From contig NC_087070.1 of NCBI RefSeq assembly GCF_963678635.1, positions 8,530,539 to 8,594,538 of the forward strand: a stretch of DNA of 64,000 nt, read 5' to 3'. Of this stretch, positions 46,191-60,334 are shown piece after piece; positions within the stretch are counted from its first letter, which is position 1; the number at the start of each line of letters is the position of its first letter. The stretch is from Symsagittifera roscoffensis (taxonomy: Eukaryota; Xenacoelomorpha; Acoela; Convolutidae). The notes beneath the pieces are model-generated. The model was not told the DNA's origin. It did no database searches and saw only the letters and a list, made by a program, of their open reading frames with translations. The position numbers and the translations under genes were made by a program.

Positions 46191-47707
46191 AATAGGATGA
46201 AATCCACACTGATACTCCTTTACGTTGAAAGAAAATTGGTCAAGAAATCTGCATAAATGTTAATTTTCTTTTGTTCAATTTTTGAGACAATTCAAAATTA
46301 GTATAAGTGTCCTATTTAGAAATTTGGGAGATTCTAAATATCCCATTTGTTGTCAAGTTCTTTCTTACATCTTGAGACCTTTTTACCTAATCAAATGAAA
46401 GAGTTGCATTTCTTGAGTGTGGTATGGGTTACAAACTTTATAATGCATCAAAACATCGTAAAACCTGTGGAGTTTTGAATTGTCCAAATTGTAAGTTTCA
46501 TATAAGTAATAGCGATGAACTGAATGTTCTCCTTGTCAAAATAATGTTCTTCAAGGTGATAGAAAACACCGCCAGCAGTCTCCATGCATACTCCCAAAAA
46601 ATTTACATTTCAAATTTCTTTTTAAAACATAAAAAACAAAGCAAATTATAGTTATATTGAGAAGCTGTATCCGTAAAAAATTAGATTTCTGTGCAATTTT
46701 GATAAAGCTCTAGTTTTTTTGATAAATTTTAATAAAAAAACGTTTCTTGTAAAAATTATGAAAAAAATTCAGCGCCTTTCTTCGCGGTTCTCTTATGTTT
46801 ATGCTCAAAAGTTCTGATTGATGATGAAAACAACTCAAGCGATAATCAAATTCATTTTATTGTGAAAATCACACTAGAAATCGATCCAGAAAAAATTCAA
46901 TCTACAGTGAGAACTGAATTTGCCGCAAGCTTATAGAAATTTTGTTCATTTAGTTTTTCTGAAAAAGTACACAATATCAGCTAATAACTGGCTACGTATT
47001 CGTTAAAAAGTTGTAACAAAGTAAAGGATAGTTATAAAACATCGATCAATTGATTTGTTTTGCCTAGCTATCATTTCATAAACTTCCTAAATTAGTATTT
47101 TTGATTGAGTTAATAGAGTACTGCGTTTTCAAGCACCTTGAGGGTGGCTAAGAATTTTTTTTACAAGTTTTGATAACTGACGGTGACAAAAAGTTGAAAT
47201 TTTGGATAATTTTGTTAGGTCTTGAAATTTTTCCAGATAAAACTATACTTAATTCACTACAAATTTAAAATTTCCGGTTAAAACAAGAACTTACAGTTAT
47301 TCGTTTCAGAAACGTTTCCTGAAAGTTCTCAATAAATGGAATTTTTGTCTTCAATTTTGCGTTGGAGTTTTGAATGATCTTAAATTGGCAGACCAAGCAG
47401 AAACCAAGAAAGACTCAAGTTGAAGTTTTTTGACGAAAAAAAATCAGAATTCTCAAGGTTTTTGCTTCAATTTAGGTTATAAAGTACAGATTTTTAAATA
47501 GAAGGTATAGAAAAAATCCAGTATAAAAATAGTCAAGTACGGATAATTTTGTGTGAGGCATTGGAGTTTTTGTTAATTTTTGATAAACCAAAAATGTTAC
47601 ATCGTATTTCAGTTGTTGTAAAGTTACTTTTTTTCTAACCAAGCACTCCGAGACTGTGCGCTTAATTGATATGTTTTTTCGCCAAAATCATCGAAGCGTT
47701 TTGATAA
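46191..47707. other. AT-rich DNA with one weak Cys/His-containing frame
   Basis: The frame at 46424-46651 contains KHRKTCGVLNCPNCKFHIS, with a CxxC pair that could be part of a zinc-binding module, but its length is within chance and I see no clear splice context. Otherwise nothing is seen. Confidence 0.25.
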
Positions 47708-50009
47708 ACGAACCTTTTTCAATTGTTTGCTTGTAATTGGTTAAAAAAAACTATTATTCTCCTGAAAACATCCAGAGTAGCTACTCATTTGAAGAAATTT
47801 CATCTGCTCAACTTAAATTTGCACGAAATACAAAGTAAAGTTCAGACACTTGAGGCTTACCAACAATCTTAACTCTACCAGCTAATTGTTCGATCAATTG
47901 ATACTACGTTCCCTCTAAATTTTCTGATGCTGGCTGAATTTTCATGCAAAACGAGTTGAATAGCGAGACGCTATATAAAACGAAAAGTAGGAGTTAACTT
48001 AGAATAAAAGACTTCTTTGGAAGAATCGTGATAAATTATGTTGTAGAAGCAAAAGAATTATTATGAACAGTTATCAAGAATTTTTTGCTGAAAATAAGTC
48101 TAATATGCTTATGTTTAGCCTTTGCCATAATCTTTTCAATACCAGTACATCTTAATAAACAGGAAATCTGTGGAAATTGATAAACAGAGTGTAATTCCAA
48201 CAAAAAATAAAATACTTTGTCAAACGGAAGATATTTTGAACGGTAGCATTTTGAAGATTTTCTCAAATTTTTCTTCAACATTTCCCGCCCGTTTTTAATT
48301 ACCATAATAGTTGTGATAAAAACAAATATAAAAATGAATTCCGTTCATTTCAGCAAAATTCTGGAATTTTTTCAGAATTGTAATGACTTCAATCATTGAC
48401 TAATAAAAGGAGAAAGATTCAAATCATGAACTTATTTTTAAATGAAATTTCAATTGCTTTTAATTTTATTGATCAATGAAGATAGTTTTAATAACTAACT
48501 TTACCTTCACCTTGGCATAAAAAACTGAAAAAGATACACATGAACGGTCCAAAGTGAAAAAAAGTGGATAGATGCTGAGTCTATTGGAAACATTTTTACT
48601 TACTTGTTCAGAAAATATGGTAATTTTCACAATTCTTCCGATAGTTCGAAATCTTCAGCATGGGTTCAGCTGATCTTAGTGTTATTTATAGTATTCACAG
48701 CACTTTAAAACACGCTTAATTAGCTTAATTTAGATCAATTTTTATCGTATACCTTTTTTTGAGGAAAAATTGAAGAAAAAACGCATGCTTTTAATCAAAA
48801 TTCTAAGTCATTGTCCTAACATGATACCAATTAAAGAGCAATTTGACTTTTCGTTCTTTTCAATTAATATAGCATAATTTTTTCGAAAATTAAATAAAAA
48901 GAGATTACAAAAACTGGCCAAAAACTGTAAAAAACTTCAAAAAATTGAAAAAAAATGATAAATTATGTTGTAGAAGAAAAAGAGAGATTATGAACAATTA
49001 TCAAGAAATTTTAGCTGAAATCTAACCACTTTCTAATAAGCTTATATTTAGTTTTTCCATGGTTTGTTCAGCACCAGTACAACCTAAAAAGCAGAAAGTC
49101 TGTTTAAATTGGGAAAAAGAGTGGACTTCCACCAAAAATTATTGAAACTTGTCAAATAAAAGATGTTATTTTTGAGATCTAACCTTTCCTGTTTTTAAAT
49201 ACCATGATAAATGTGATAATCATCTAGATAGCATATGAATTTGGCTCAATCTTGCAAGAGTTCTGAAGTTTTTCAGAACTTGCATTGATTATATTCAGTG
49301 AACTTTTTTTTTCATGAAAGTTCAATAATTATTGCTAATAGCGATCAATAGAGATGATTTTGTTATCTAAGTTTACCTTTATCTTGACGAAGAAAAACCT
49401 GTAAAGATTACATATGAAAGGAGTAAGGTGAAAAGCCAATGGATTCATGCTGAGTCTAATGTGAAACATTTTAGTTACTTGTTCAAAAACTATGGTAATT
49501 TTCAAAACTCTTCCGATAATTCGAACAATTCAGCAAAGGTTTAGCTGATCTGAGCGTTGTTTATAGTATTTACATCACTAGAAAACACGCGTCTTAGCTT
49601 GAATTAGACAAATTTATCATATTTTTTTTAAAAAAAACCATTTCCTTTTTGGGTCAAACTCGTTTTATTAGCTTAACTAATAAAATTGAAATATAAATTA
49701 AGCTCAGTTTCTATTAGTTCTTTTTTATTAGTAGCATCACATATGATATATTCACTCTGACTACTGAAAATAGATGTGTTTCATTTTTTTCACAGAAAAA
49801 CAGACACCACACAGAATCATCAGTAAAGCTTCTTCTTAGTACTAATTCGGTGTTCCAAGCTTTTTGAATGTCGAAAAAATTAAGCTCTTTTGCTTTTTAG
49901 ATTGAAAGCGAGAAAGCGAACAAATATCGCAGAAGAAAAACCAATCAATTGAGCAATCTCCCCCCTTCTTGAGTGGGGGAGTTAGCTCAAAAGTACTTGA
50001 GACAAAATT
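47708..50009. repeat. 2.3-kb direct repeat, copy 1
   Basis: From ACGAACCTTTTTCAATTG to TACTTGAGACAAAATT, near-identical to 50577-52881. It contains two diverged sub-repeats of about 0.93 kb, starting at 48029 and 48957 (GATAAATTATGTTGTAGAAG). The pair is followed through CCAGTACA, CTTCCGATA and TTTATAGTATT landmarks. A frame at 48036-48305 (minus) exists in both big copies, but no family is recognised. Confidence 0.9.
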
Positions 50010-50576
50010 TAGTTGCTCAAAAATGTGTAAAGTTGTTGTTGTTGTAGAATTTTTTTAGAGAAAGTACTAAGAGTTTTGCTAGAACTTTTTAGGCTGACTA
50101 TTAATTTTAGAGGAATTCAATGTATAACCTCTCCATTGATAAGATTTTTAACTTGAAGCAAATCAAATAGCCGTACTGTGAAAATCAGATTTTTCTCTCG
50201 TTTGCTTCAATTTTCTATAGAATTTCTGAAGAACTATAGAATTATGATGCCATGTGTCCAAATTTGTGTCCATGTTTTTTTCTGAGTTAAAATTCATGAA
50301 GCGTTCAGAAAAAGCAGAAAGTCAGAACTAAGTTTCATTGCAAGATTCTCTTTGTTTTTCAGTTGTGAAATTCCCGAGAAAAAAAAAAAATTTAGTTAAA
50401 CTCGAAAAATTTGCTCTTATTTCAATCACCAAATTTGTCGTAAAACTGCACCAATAAGATCATTTTCTACCGTGTATTTATATATTCTACATTAACGCTT
50501 TAAATGGTTTCAATTCTTTTTCTCTCTTAAACGGTTTTTTGAAATTTTGGGCAAATCAAGATTGAAAATAGACTAT
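50010..50576. other. Single-copy spacer between the 2.3-kb repeats
   Basis: Short AT-rich segment, no coding frame or element recognised. Confidence 0.5.
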
Positions 50577-52881
50577 ACGAACCTTTTTCAATTGTTTGCT
50601 TGTAATTGGTTAAAAAAAACTATTATTCTTCTGAAAACATCCAGAGTAGCTACTCAATTGAAGAAATTTCATCTGCTCAACTTAAATTTGCACGAAATAC
50701 AAAGTAAAGTTCAGACACTTGAGGCTTACCAACAATCTTAACTCTACCAGCTAATTGTTCGATCAATTGATACTACGTTCCCTCTAAATTTTCTGATGCT
50801 GGCTGAATTTTCATGCAAAACGAGTTGAATAGCGAGACGCTATATAAAACGAAAAGTAGGAGTTAACCTAGAATAAAAGACTTCTTTGGAAGAATCGTGA
50901 TAAATTATGTTGTAGAAGCAAAAGAATTATTATGAACAGTTATCAAGAAGTTTTTGCTGAAAATAAGTCTAATATGCTTATGTTTAGCCTTTGCCATAAT
51001 CTTTTCAATACCAGTACATCTTAATAAACAGGAAATCTGTGGAAATTGATAAACAGAGTGTAATTCCAACAAAAAATAAAATACTTTGTCAAACGGAAGA
51101 TATTTTGAACGGTAGCATTTTGAAGATTTTCTCAAATTTTTCTTCAACATTTCCCGCCCGTTTTTAATTACCATAATAGTTGTGATAAAAACAAATATAA
51201 AAATGAATTCCGTTCATTTCAGCAAAATTCTGGAATTTTTTCAGAATTGTAATGACTTCAATCATTGACTAATAAAAGGAGAAAGATTCAAATCATGAAC
51301 TTATTTTTAAATGAAATTTCAATTGTTTTTAATTTTATTGATCAATGAAGATAGTTTTAATAACTAACTTTACCTTCACCTTGGCATAAAAAACTGAAAA
51401 AGATACACATGAACGGTCCAAAGTGAAAAAAAGTGGATAGATGCTGAGTCTATTAGAAACATTTTTACTTACTTGTTCAGAAAATATGGTAATTTTCACA
51501 ATTCTTCCGATAGTTCGAAAGTTTCAGCATGGGTTCAGCTGATCTTAGTGTTATTTATAGTATTCACAGCACTTTAAAACACGCTTAATTAGCTTAATTT
51601 AGATCAATTTTTATCGTATACCTTTTTTTGAGGAAAAATTGAAGAAAAAACGCATGCTTTTAATCAAAATTCTAAGTCATTGTCCTAACATGATACCAAT
51701 TAAAGAGCAATTTGACTTTTCGTTCTTTTCAAATAATATAGCATAATTTTTTCGAAAATTAAATAAAAAGAGATTACAAAAACTGGCCAAAAACTGTTAA
51801 AAACTTCAAAAATTGAAAAAAAAAATGATAAATTATGTTGTAGAAGAAAAAGAGAGATTATGAACAATTATCAAGAAATTTTAGCTGAAATCTAACCACT
51901 TTCTAATAAGCTTATATTTAGTTTTTCCATGGTTTGTTCAGCACCAGTACAACCTAAAAAGCAGAAAGTCTGTTTAAATTGGGAAAAAGAGTGGACTTCC
52001 ACCAAAAATTATTGAAACTTGTCAAATAAAAGATGTTATTTTTGAGATCTAACCTTTCCTGTTTTTAAATACCATGATAAATGTGATAATCATCTAGATA
52101 GCATATGAGTTTGGGTCAATCTTGCAAGAGTTCTGAAGTTTTTCAGAACTTGCATTGATTATATTCAGTGAACTTTTTTTTTCATGAAAGTTCAATAATT
52201 ATTGCTAATAGCGATCAATAGAGATGATTTTGTTATCTAAGTTTACCTTTATCTTGACGAAGAAAAACCTGTAAAGATTACATATGAAAGGTGTAAGGTG
52301 AAAAGCCAATGGATTCATGCTGAGTCTAATGTGAAACATTTTAGTTACTTGTTCAAAAACTATGGTAATTTTCAAAACTCTTCCGATAATTCGAACAATT
52401 CAGCAAAGGTTTAGCTGATCTGAGCGTTGTTTATAGTATTTACAACACTAGAAAACACGCGTCTTAGCTTGAATTAGACAAAACTATCATATTTTTTTTT
52501 TAAAAAAAACCATTTCCTTTTTGGGTCAAACTCGTTTTATTAGCTTAACTAATAAAATTGAAATATAAATTAAGCTCAGTTTCTATTAGTTCTTTTTTAT
52601 TAGTAGCATCACATATGATATATTCACTCTGACTACTGAAAATAGATGTGTTTCATTTTTTTCACAGAAAAACAGACACCACACAAAATCATCAGTAAAG
52701 CTTCTTCTTAGTACTAATTCGGTGTTCCAAGCTTTTTTAATGTCGAAAAAATTAAGCTCTTTTGCTTTTTAGATTGAAAGCGAGAAAGCGAACAAATATC
52801 GCAGAAAAAAAACCAATCAATTGAGCAATCTCCCCCCTTCTTGAGTGGGGGAGTTAGCTCAAAAGTACTTGAGACAAAATT
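50577..52881. repeat. 2.3-kb direct repeat, copy 2
   Basis: Direct copy at an offset of about 2,869 bp with only scattered substitutions and small indels, so the duplication is recent compared with the internal sub-repeats. Ends at the same CTTGAGACAAAATT as copy 1. Confidence 0.9.
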
Positions 52882-53114
52882 ATAAACACTTGAAAGTATT
52901 TGAATAATATGAAATCATGAACCAGATTCTCCAATGAATGTGGAAGCCAAAATGTACTATATGAAAACTCAAAAGTTACCTTCAGATTGAAAAAAAATCA
53001 TTAAAACTGAGGCACATATTAATGAAAACAAGACTGCTCGTATCAAGATAAAGCCCTGAATGTTCCAACTGCGTTTCAAGGTTTATGAAGCAGTAATATC
53101 CAAAAAAAATTAAA

Positions 53115-53560
53115 TGTAATTAAAAAAAATGAGAATTTTTTTTTCTGAAATTTGTAATTTTTTATGAAAATCATCTTCCCACACGCCATATGGATAACAA
53201 AAGGATAGGTTTCGCTCCTTGTAACAAATCAGTTATGGCGATAAAGCTTATTCAACCAATTTGGAACAATTTCTAAGACGGATTAAATCTCCGCTTACAC
53301 GCTAATATTGCGAATTATATCGCGCGTTAATTGTCCCAATTTGGCCAAAATTCAATGTTTAAACCCCATAACTTTACGAAAAATAATCACAGGTAAAATA
53401 TGTTCTCAAAACTAATCTCAGGACAACAATACCTTCTTAATGATATTTTAAAATTCCGCCAAAAATGGCTAGATAAAAACTCGAAATTTGTCTGAAGAAA
53501 AAAAACCCACCCCGAGCACAAATATTTCGTTACTTTTGTATCAAAAGTCGGAAAAAAAGC
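53115..53560. repeat. Inverted, diverged relative of the array I unit
   Basis: Reading the minus strand recovers the order of array I blocks: the GTTCCGAC/GTGCTCGG block (53500-53555), the palindromic TTTGGGACAATTAACGCGCG block (53319-53345), CCGTCTTAGAAATTGTTCC (53260-53290), then a relative of TGTGGGGAGATGATTTTCAT (53165-53185). The opposite orientation and roughly 75-80% likeness (by eye) show an interspersed family, with array I a local amplification of it. Confidence 0.7.
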
Positions 53561-55479
53561 TATTGCGTACTATTTTAAGATGCTGCGGAGAACAATTTTG
53601 GTATTCAGATACAAAGCTAGAGCACCAAACTTGGTAGCTTGTTTTTTTTTCTTCGATGAGGCAATGGTCACTCAAACAAAAATTTACAAAAAAAAAGTTT
53701 TCAATTTTTCGATTTTTTTCTTTTTCAAATTTTTCTCGATATTCATTCAAAATGAAAATCAGTCGGTCAATTGGTTGCTTACTATAAACACATTAACCAT
53801 CTACTTGGGTTTGCTGATATGTTTTTGTAGCGTCTTACCAATTTTGCTTGAGTGGAGGTAGCTCAATTGGTCACAACAAGGGAGGGGGGGGGGGGGAACC
53901 AGGCTATAAATCTTTTAGTTTTTTTTAATGCGGAAAACCAATTTTTGAAGCTGAGTGTATCTGAATTTTAAAAGCTCTTCAAAAAGATCTTCAAATCAAT
54001 CTGCGATACATTGGAAATGAAAATTTCAGTAAATTTTTTATTGTTCTTAAAAAATTACATTGTCAATTTCAAATATTAATTCTTCAAAAACGACTGCCAT
54101 TGAGCAAAACTTTAACTAATGCGTTAGGAAACTTTGGGTTTTTTACTTGAACCGATTTGCCTGAACCGCACTAAAAGCTTTTCGATTTGGAAAAAAGTTT
54201 CATAAAAAGCAAAATTTTTACAAAAGCGGTTTTGATTGAATTTTTTTTTGCAATGCTTGCTCAGCATTCAGATTTTGATTTTGATCCGACCAAGTATCTT
54301 AAAAGCTATAAACTATTAGCGTTTTTTTTTCGCCCAGTTTTGGAAAAATCAATGAACGCTTGCTAGGGTTCAAGAGCGGTTTCAAATTAACTTTCTATTT
54401 TTCGTGAGCTGAATTCAAAACTGAATTTACAAAAAACTAGTGTTGACTTTTCCAATTTTTAGACCGATATTTGATGATACTGACTTAAAATTTGCCGTCA
54501 CTCAAATTAATTCAACTGGAATTTTTTTGTCACTTTAGTTATAATTACAGCGAGTTAGACAATTACTTTTGTATTTTATTAGCTTTTCACTGAAATAAGT
54601 AACCAAGAAATTTAGAAGAAAATTTTAAAAAATATAAGAAAAGAAGAAAATTAGAAAAAATGATCCTGTTGAAAAAAGCGATTGATTTGTTCCCTTGTTT
54701 ATAATTTTTGTGATTTCAAATGTTGTGGTCTTGCTCAGCAAGCGGTTAATATTTGTTCAAATATATTTTGATGCACTCAATAAGAAGTTTTGCAAATTTG
54801 TTTTAAAATAGCAGAAAACAGGGATCGTAGTCTCGTGAATAAGATACACTTTCCTAAAATTTTAAACAGAATACAAAATATTAAATTTGAATGGCTGGAT
54901 TTGAACTGTTAAATTTGAATGGCTGGATAAAAAACACAAGATGTTTAAATCTTACTGGTTTTAAAGAAAATCAATCAAAAAATCATGAAATTTTGGCCGT
55001 TTTTTAAAATAACCCCCAAGCCAATAAAGTTTAATCTTAAACTTTATTAATTTAAGCTTGAATAAAGTTACTGAAACTATTTAAGCCTGCGGTTTTGTCT
55101 TTCTGTTTTTAGGCCTACCAAATTGAATTTCCGAGCTCTCCTAAAACACGATAGAGACCCAATTTTGAAAAAAAAGCAGAGCCGAAAGCCAATTACATGC
55201 CAAAAAGGTCGTAATACGGCCTATGTTTTGACAGGTTCCATCACCCAAAAAAAACGTGTAACCAAATACACATAAAGGACAAACAAAAATGGATGTCATG
55301 AAATATTTCCAAAGAAGAGGATCGTTTTGGAAATACTTGGACACCCGAATTGAGGGAAGGGGCTCCAACTTGTGATATGCTGATGCCTGTTTCGATTACA
55401 ATTTATGAGAAAAAAGTTTTTAACTTGAAGTGACAATTTTCTATCTGTGGGTGTTTTTTGATTTGTCACATTCGCGCAG
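53561..55479. other. AT-rich DNA with a G tract; no gene seen
   Basis: Contains a run of more than ten G near 53882-53895, preceded by GAGGTAGCTCAATTGG. A plus-strand frame at 53580-53861 is hydrophobic and low complexity. TTAAATTTGAATGGCTGGA is repeated at about 54882 and 54909. Confidence 0.35.
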
Positions 55480-55706
55480 AAAAACCAGGCCTAAACGATA
55501 GAATCAGAGATCATGTTCTTTCGGGAGTAGTCAGAACCATTAAGTCTCAAAAAGTTCCGAAATCTGACTTTCACGGTACATTTACGCTTTATTTAATAAC
55601 TGGGGCAATCGCGACTGAAATTAATGGACACTGTCGGACTTTGCATGGTCCCAGTTTATGTGGAACTCTTTTAACCAACTTGGCTAACTTGAATGCAAAA
55701 AACTAG
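55480..55706 (+). CDS. Exon-like terminal frame, unassigned
   Basis: Follows a pyrimidine-containing acceptor (CACATTCGCGCAG ends at 55479) and stays open to a TAG at 55704-55706. Composition is balanced, including GVVRTIKSQKVPKSDFHGTF and INGHCRTLHGPSLCGTL. No family is recognised, and the length is close to what chance allows in this base composition, so this is a candidate only. Confidence 0.3.
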
Positions 55707-57563
55707 TTGGTTCCGCAAGTAGCTTTGATCAACGGACAGGCCTTATTGCTTTGCATCTGTTACTTATCTTATCTTCAATTTGACAAACTAAATGTCCATA
55801 GTTTAGTCATTAAAAAAGAGAAATATTTCATAATGTGTGACCATAAATTTTGCATTTTTGTCAATTTTAGTCATTTGGCCTAAAATTGAAACGAAGTCAG
55901 AATAATCCTAATTCAATTTGTTTCATTTTTAGGCTAATTTATAACACAAACAGTTATTGTTTTTGTTTATTTTTTGCAACTGATGCGAAACCGTTCGAGT
56001 GTTGAAAATAAGCAACAAATGCAACTTAAGCGCACCAAAAAAGCTGAATGAACTAAGTCTCAGTTTGAGAAAAAAGTTAGTAACTTAATTTAAAATAGTA
56101 TATTTTGCGGTATAGTAAAGCAAGTAATAACTGTAGCCAGCGACTATGTTTATATTTATTCATTGCTTCCAGAGATCCGGATCGAAGTTGTTGAAGTTAC
56201 CGCTCTGGTGACTTAAAATCCATATTGTGCGGCACATATTGCAAAATAGCTCGCTTCGCATAAATCCCAAACCACGGCACAAAAGAGACAACAAATACAG
56301 TCACTTTCATTAATAAAAATATTAAAATTCAGTTGAGACTAAACTTCAAAGTTTGAGGAAATTTCGAAATTTCCATCAGTTGTTCGACTGTCAGATCAAT
56401 GGTAAGTTGCTTTCTCGCAAATTTCTTATTTGCATCTTTAGAAAACATACCTTCAGCAAGTTTGATCATAGTTGTGATCAAAGTAACTGAGAAGCTACAG
56501 AGCTTTTTTGTCGAGAAAGTGAGATAAAAAAACTGCCTTTATTGCATTTTACAAGCCAGAAATAAATCTTATATTTGTTTTGGGCTAAATTTTTGAAGCT
56601 TTTTGACATCAAATTAAACATCAATTCGCGAAATAATATTGTATGAAAAAAAAATTGTCAAAGAGATTTTTCAAGACTTTTTTTTCACATCTGGTTAAGA
56701 AAAAAATGAAGCTAAAAAAATTGCCGGTGCTAAAATCATCATCATTATTAACATTTGCAACCACATTTTCACTCATTTTAATTTCTTCCTGTTAATTTAA
56801 TCTCAATTTTAACTTCAGTTAACGAGCTGTTTAATCTTGCATATCTTCAGGGTGTATATTCTGACAAAATCATATGATTGTTATCATTGCTTTTATCTTT
56901 AACCTTGATCCTAAGATATTTTAATGAAAAGCATATAAAACTTTAGTTGCACAAACTGCAAGTTCAGGAAATCAACAACTAAGTGAACTTAATTAATCCA
57001 GTGATTAGAAAAGGTATGATTTAATAAAATTCAAAATGGTGATATGATAATGATGATCTTGGCTTTGATTATTTGATCCAGCGCACCTATCTTTGCAAAT
57101 TTAATCAAAGTATCTCCCAAAAATACTTGAAATAACGGCGACGTATCGAATTGAGGCATAATCAGATTACAGATGTTAATTTTCAGAACTTTAGAGTAAA
57201 TCAAAATATGCAATAATTGTCAATCTAGTTTATTTGCTGTCATCATCTTGAGTTTTTTATTGCGAAGTTATTTGTTTACTGACAACAAAAGTCTAAATCT
57301 CAGTTGCTAATGAAAAACTAGTTCTCTATTCTATAATTTCCGCATCAAAACCTAAAAAGTGCCATATTTTCTAAATAATGATGTTTTCTGAATACCAACT
57401 ATTCTAACCTTCACCCCAGTTTGCAGTTTTATTCATAATTTGCTCACTGTCAATTTAAAGATAATTTTCAGCTCAAGCTCGCAATGTTACAAGTTTCAGT
57501 TATTGTAATCTCCGCTCCAAGATTTGGTTTGAAATGGTAAGATTCATACCCTCTCATGTTTAG
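55707..57563. other. AT-rich DNA, no feature seen
   Basis: No coding frame with family features; no repeat shared with the rest of the window was noticed. Confidence 0.3.
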
Positions 57564-57865
57564 CTCACTTGAGAGCTGTTTTAACATATTTGAAGAAAGA
57601 GATAAGACCTGATCAACTCACCCGTGTACGAGTATCAAACCTTTCAGATTTTAGAACTGAAACGTTTAGACGACTTTCAGATTGTGGGTTTCAATTTTGT
57701 AGCATCAAGCGTCAACATCAATCTTTAGAAGCCAAAAATATTCAGCCTTTCTCTTCAAAAAACAGGCCAAAAAGCTTTGAACATTTTCTGTACGATTCTA
57801 GGCGAACGAGCTCAGTTTTTTTACAAAATAAAAATTCATCATGGTCCAGTTTTATAATCTTTTAA
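57564..57865 (+). CDS. Exon-like frame, unassigned
   Basis: After TCTCATGTTTAG (acceptor-like) the frame runs with a charged, helix-like start (AVLTYLKKEIRPDQLTRVRV) and then RLSDCGFQFCSIKRQ, ending at a stop at 57865. No donor stands out and no family is recognised. Chance remains a fair explanation. Confidence 0.25.
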
Positions 57866-60334
57866 GTGATCTCAAAGTAAATCGCCCGAAAAGTACTTCA
57901 AAAATCAGCTCATACTACTTACTTGCATGATCGATCACTCGGCCGGCATAAAAGCTAATTTTGTTTAATCATAGATTTTAAAGACAGAAAAAAGAAAACT
58001 AGCATATCGAGCTGATTTTCTCCGTGATTACAACACGACAGGTCAGTTGGTTTTTATTTTATTTATTTTTATTTATATATCTAATGTCTATAGTTAGAAT
58101 TATAAACATCTGCTACTCGACATTGACTGGCTCAAAAGTTGTAACTCAGTTTCTGAATGTGTCATTTCTGCTTGGCAGCTAATTTTTATATCAATGTTTT
58201 CCAGTTTTATTACGTTTTTTTTTCTGAGTTAATATTATCAAATTTTTGTTCGCAATTACCTACAAGTTTACTTGGAATAGAGTTAAACATCGTTCAAAGA
58301 CTAAGTTATTTTTAAAGGGGGTCGCTTTCAGTGGCATAAACAAAAGCAGAATTTTGAGTTCAGCCGAACTAATTTAGCCAAAGGCCCAAAAATCTTCTTT
58401 AGGACGGGTTTGTTTTTGCACGCCTGCGGGAAGGGAAATTCCCCTGGACTAGGGGAGTACTTGGTTGTAAACAAAAACCATTTTTAGATTAAGAAACTAC
58501 AAATTGATAGCTCAAATACTCTTGACGTCTGAGACGGTCTACGAGAAGAAATTTCTAGCCGCTGGCCAAAATTGCGTGAAACTGAAAATTGCTCAAATTC
58601 ACTTGGTAACTGGGATCAATATGTGATATGACAACATATAATGTAGGGCCCGCTATCTTTGAGTATGAAGTTTGGTTTGTTAAGTAATGCCGATTTAATT
58701 TCGGCTCTTATTGGTGCTAAGACCTTAACTAACACACCGCCTTGAAACCTGGCTTTCAAATGCGGACTAGACGAAAAATTTAGTCTTTCACGTATAAATC
58801 AATTTACAGTTATTATAGCCAATTCTTTGCTGCTTATCACGTATTTTAAAACAGTTGAACTTTTATAAGCCGATTTTTAAGTTTCATTTTGTGGTTGAAA
58901 AGTTTGGTTTTTAAGTGGTAACTTCAAGTTTAGAATAACACATGGTACCAAGTAGAAAAGTTCTTTCTACTTCAAATTGCAAAATGTTTTTATCAAGTTC
59001 TCTGAGTGAAAGAACCATTGATAGGTTTGCTCTCCATTTACACTATTTGGCATTGTTTTTCATTTCTTTCATTAAACCCACAATTTTAAGGGTTGGACCA
59101 ACTAAATTGAACACTTTTCTCAGTATAAGACTTCTAGATATTCAATAAACCGAAAAATCGTCTTCTCTTTTGACCAAGCACACATATGTTTGTGTAACTC
59201 AAAAATAATTTTCGTCCCGAAGATATATGTAGGGTTGGATACTAATCTTCTGGCAATCTTGAAATACTCCAACAAATTATAATCTGGTCGACAAATCCAG
59301 TCTACAAATATAGATTAATGCACTATTTTACAACTAAGCAACTGTTTTCCCAATAGATTCTGCCTCCGTTTATATGCCGTACTTGATCTTAAGGAAAAGG
59401 TGAAACAGAAAAGGGTACTTTTATTTTGTCACTTACAAGCTGCGAAATCCTAGAAACAATTCCGAGTCCGCCCAACCCAATAAGTCAACTTCAATTCACT
59501 ACTAACCAATTCATAACTAACTGGTTTGAGCAGTTAAATCTATTTATAGTCAAAATGGCGCTACACTAGGCTCGTTGGCTAGATTAAATACTTCATTCAA
59601 GTTGCTTTTCAAACTTTCTTTGGATTCATTTGGAAACTAAACAATCAACTAAAGCATTTTTTCAAATGAATTCAGTACAAGTTCCCAACAAATATTTTAA
59701 ACCGAATCATACTGTTAATTAAAACAAAAAAGGACCCTAACAAGTGTATCGGTCTTCCTTAAAATCAGTCTAATCCAGGCTGCCGAGAAAAATTGTGACA
59801 GTTATTGAATTAAGTTCGAAACCAAAACTTTTTGCAGTATTTGAAAAAATAGACAAAAGCTTACTCACTCAAACTGATTTGTATCATTATTGCATATTCA
59901 ATTAATCTTTTTTCTTTTTTAAGTCAAGTCGCTTATTATTGTGTATTATTTGTGGCGTGTACCACGTTAGTAATGTACTATATCATGACTTTACAGTGGT
60001 GCTTTGTTTTCATACCAGGCCATAAAATTATTACTTTCAATCATCGCGTTAATTACTTATAACTGCGAAGTATCACTTGGCTTATTTCAAGATGCCTTTT
60101 TCTATTGCTTACCATCATAATGAAGAAAAAAATTAGAAAAAGAAGCATCTCGATTTTCAGTCTACCAGCTATTCCTTATTAAACATACAGATTATGGTAT
60201 TATTTACTGAAGAAAGAAACCATCGCATAAACTTAATTATTTTAATTCGTGATAATTTATTGGCAGTCATATTACAATATTTTTGTTTGTTTGAAAGCTT
60301 CTTCGTTAGGAGCGAGTTAAATTGATTTAGATAT
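57866..60334. other. AT-rich DNA, no supported feature
   Basis: Includes a T/A-rich ATTTATTT run near 58060-58080. The plus frame at 58942-59148 has no recognisable features. Confidence 0.3.

Noticed and set aside
53850-53910. tRNA 5'-half-like GTAGCTCAATTGG followed by a G tract
   Set aside because: Fits an A-box pattern, but no B box or cloverleaf follows. A similar GTTAGCTCA text at the ends of the 2.3-kb repeats suggests common simple sequence rather than a tRNA gene.
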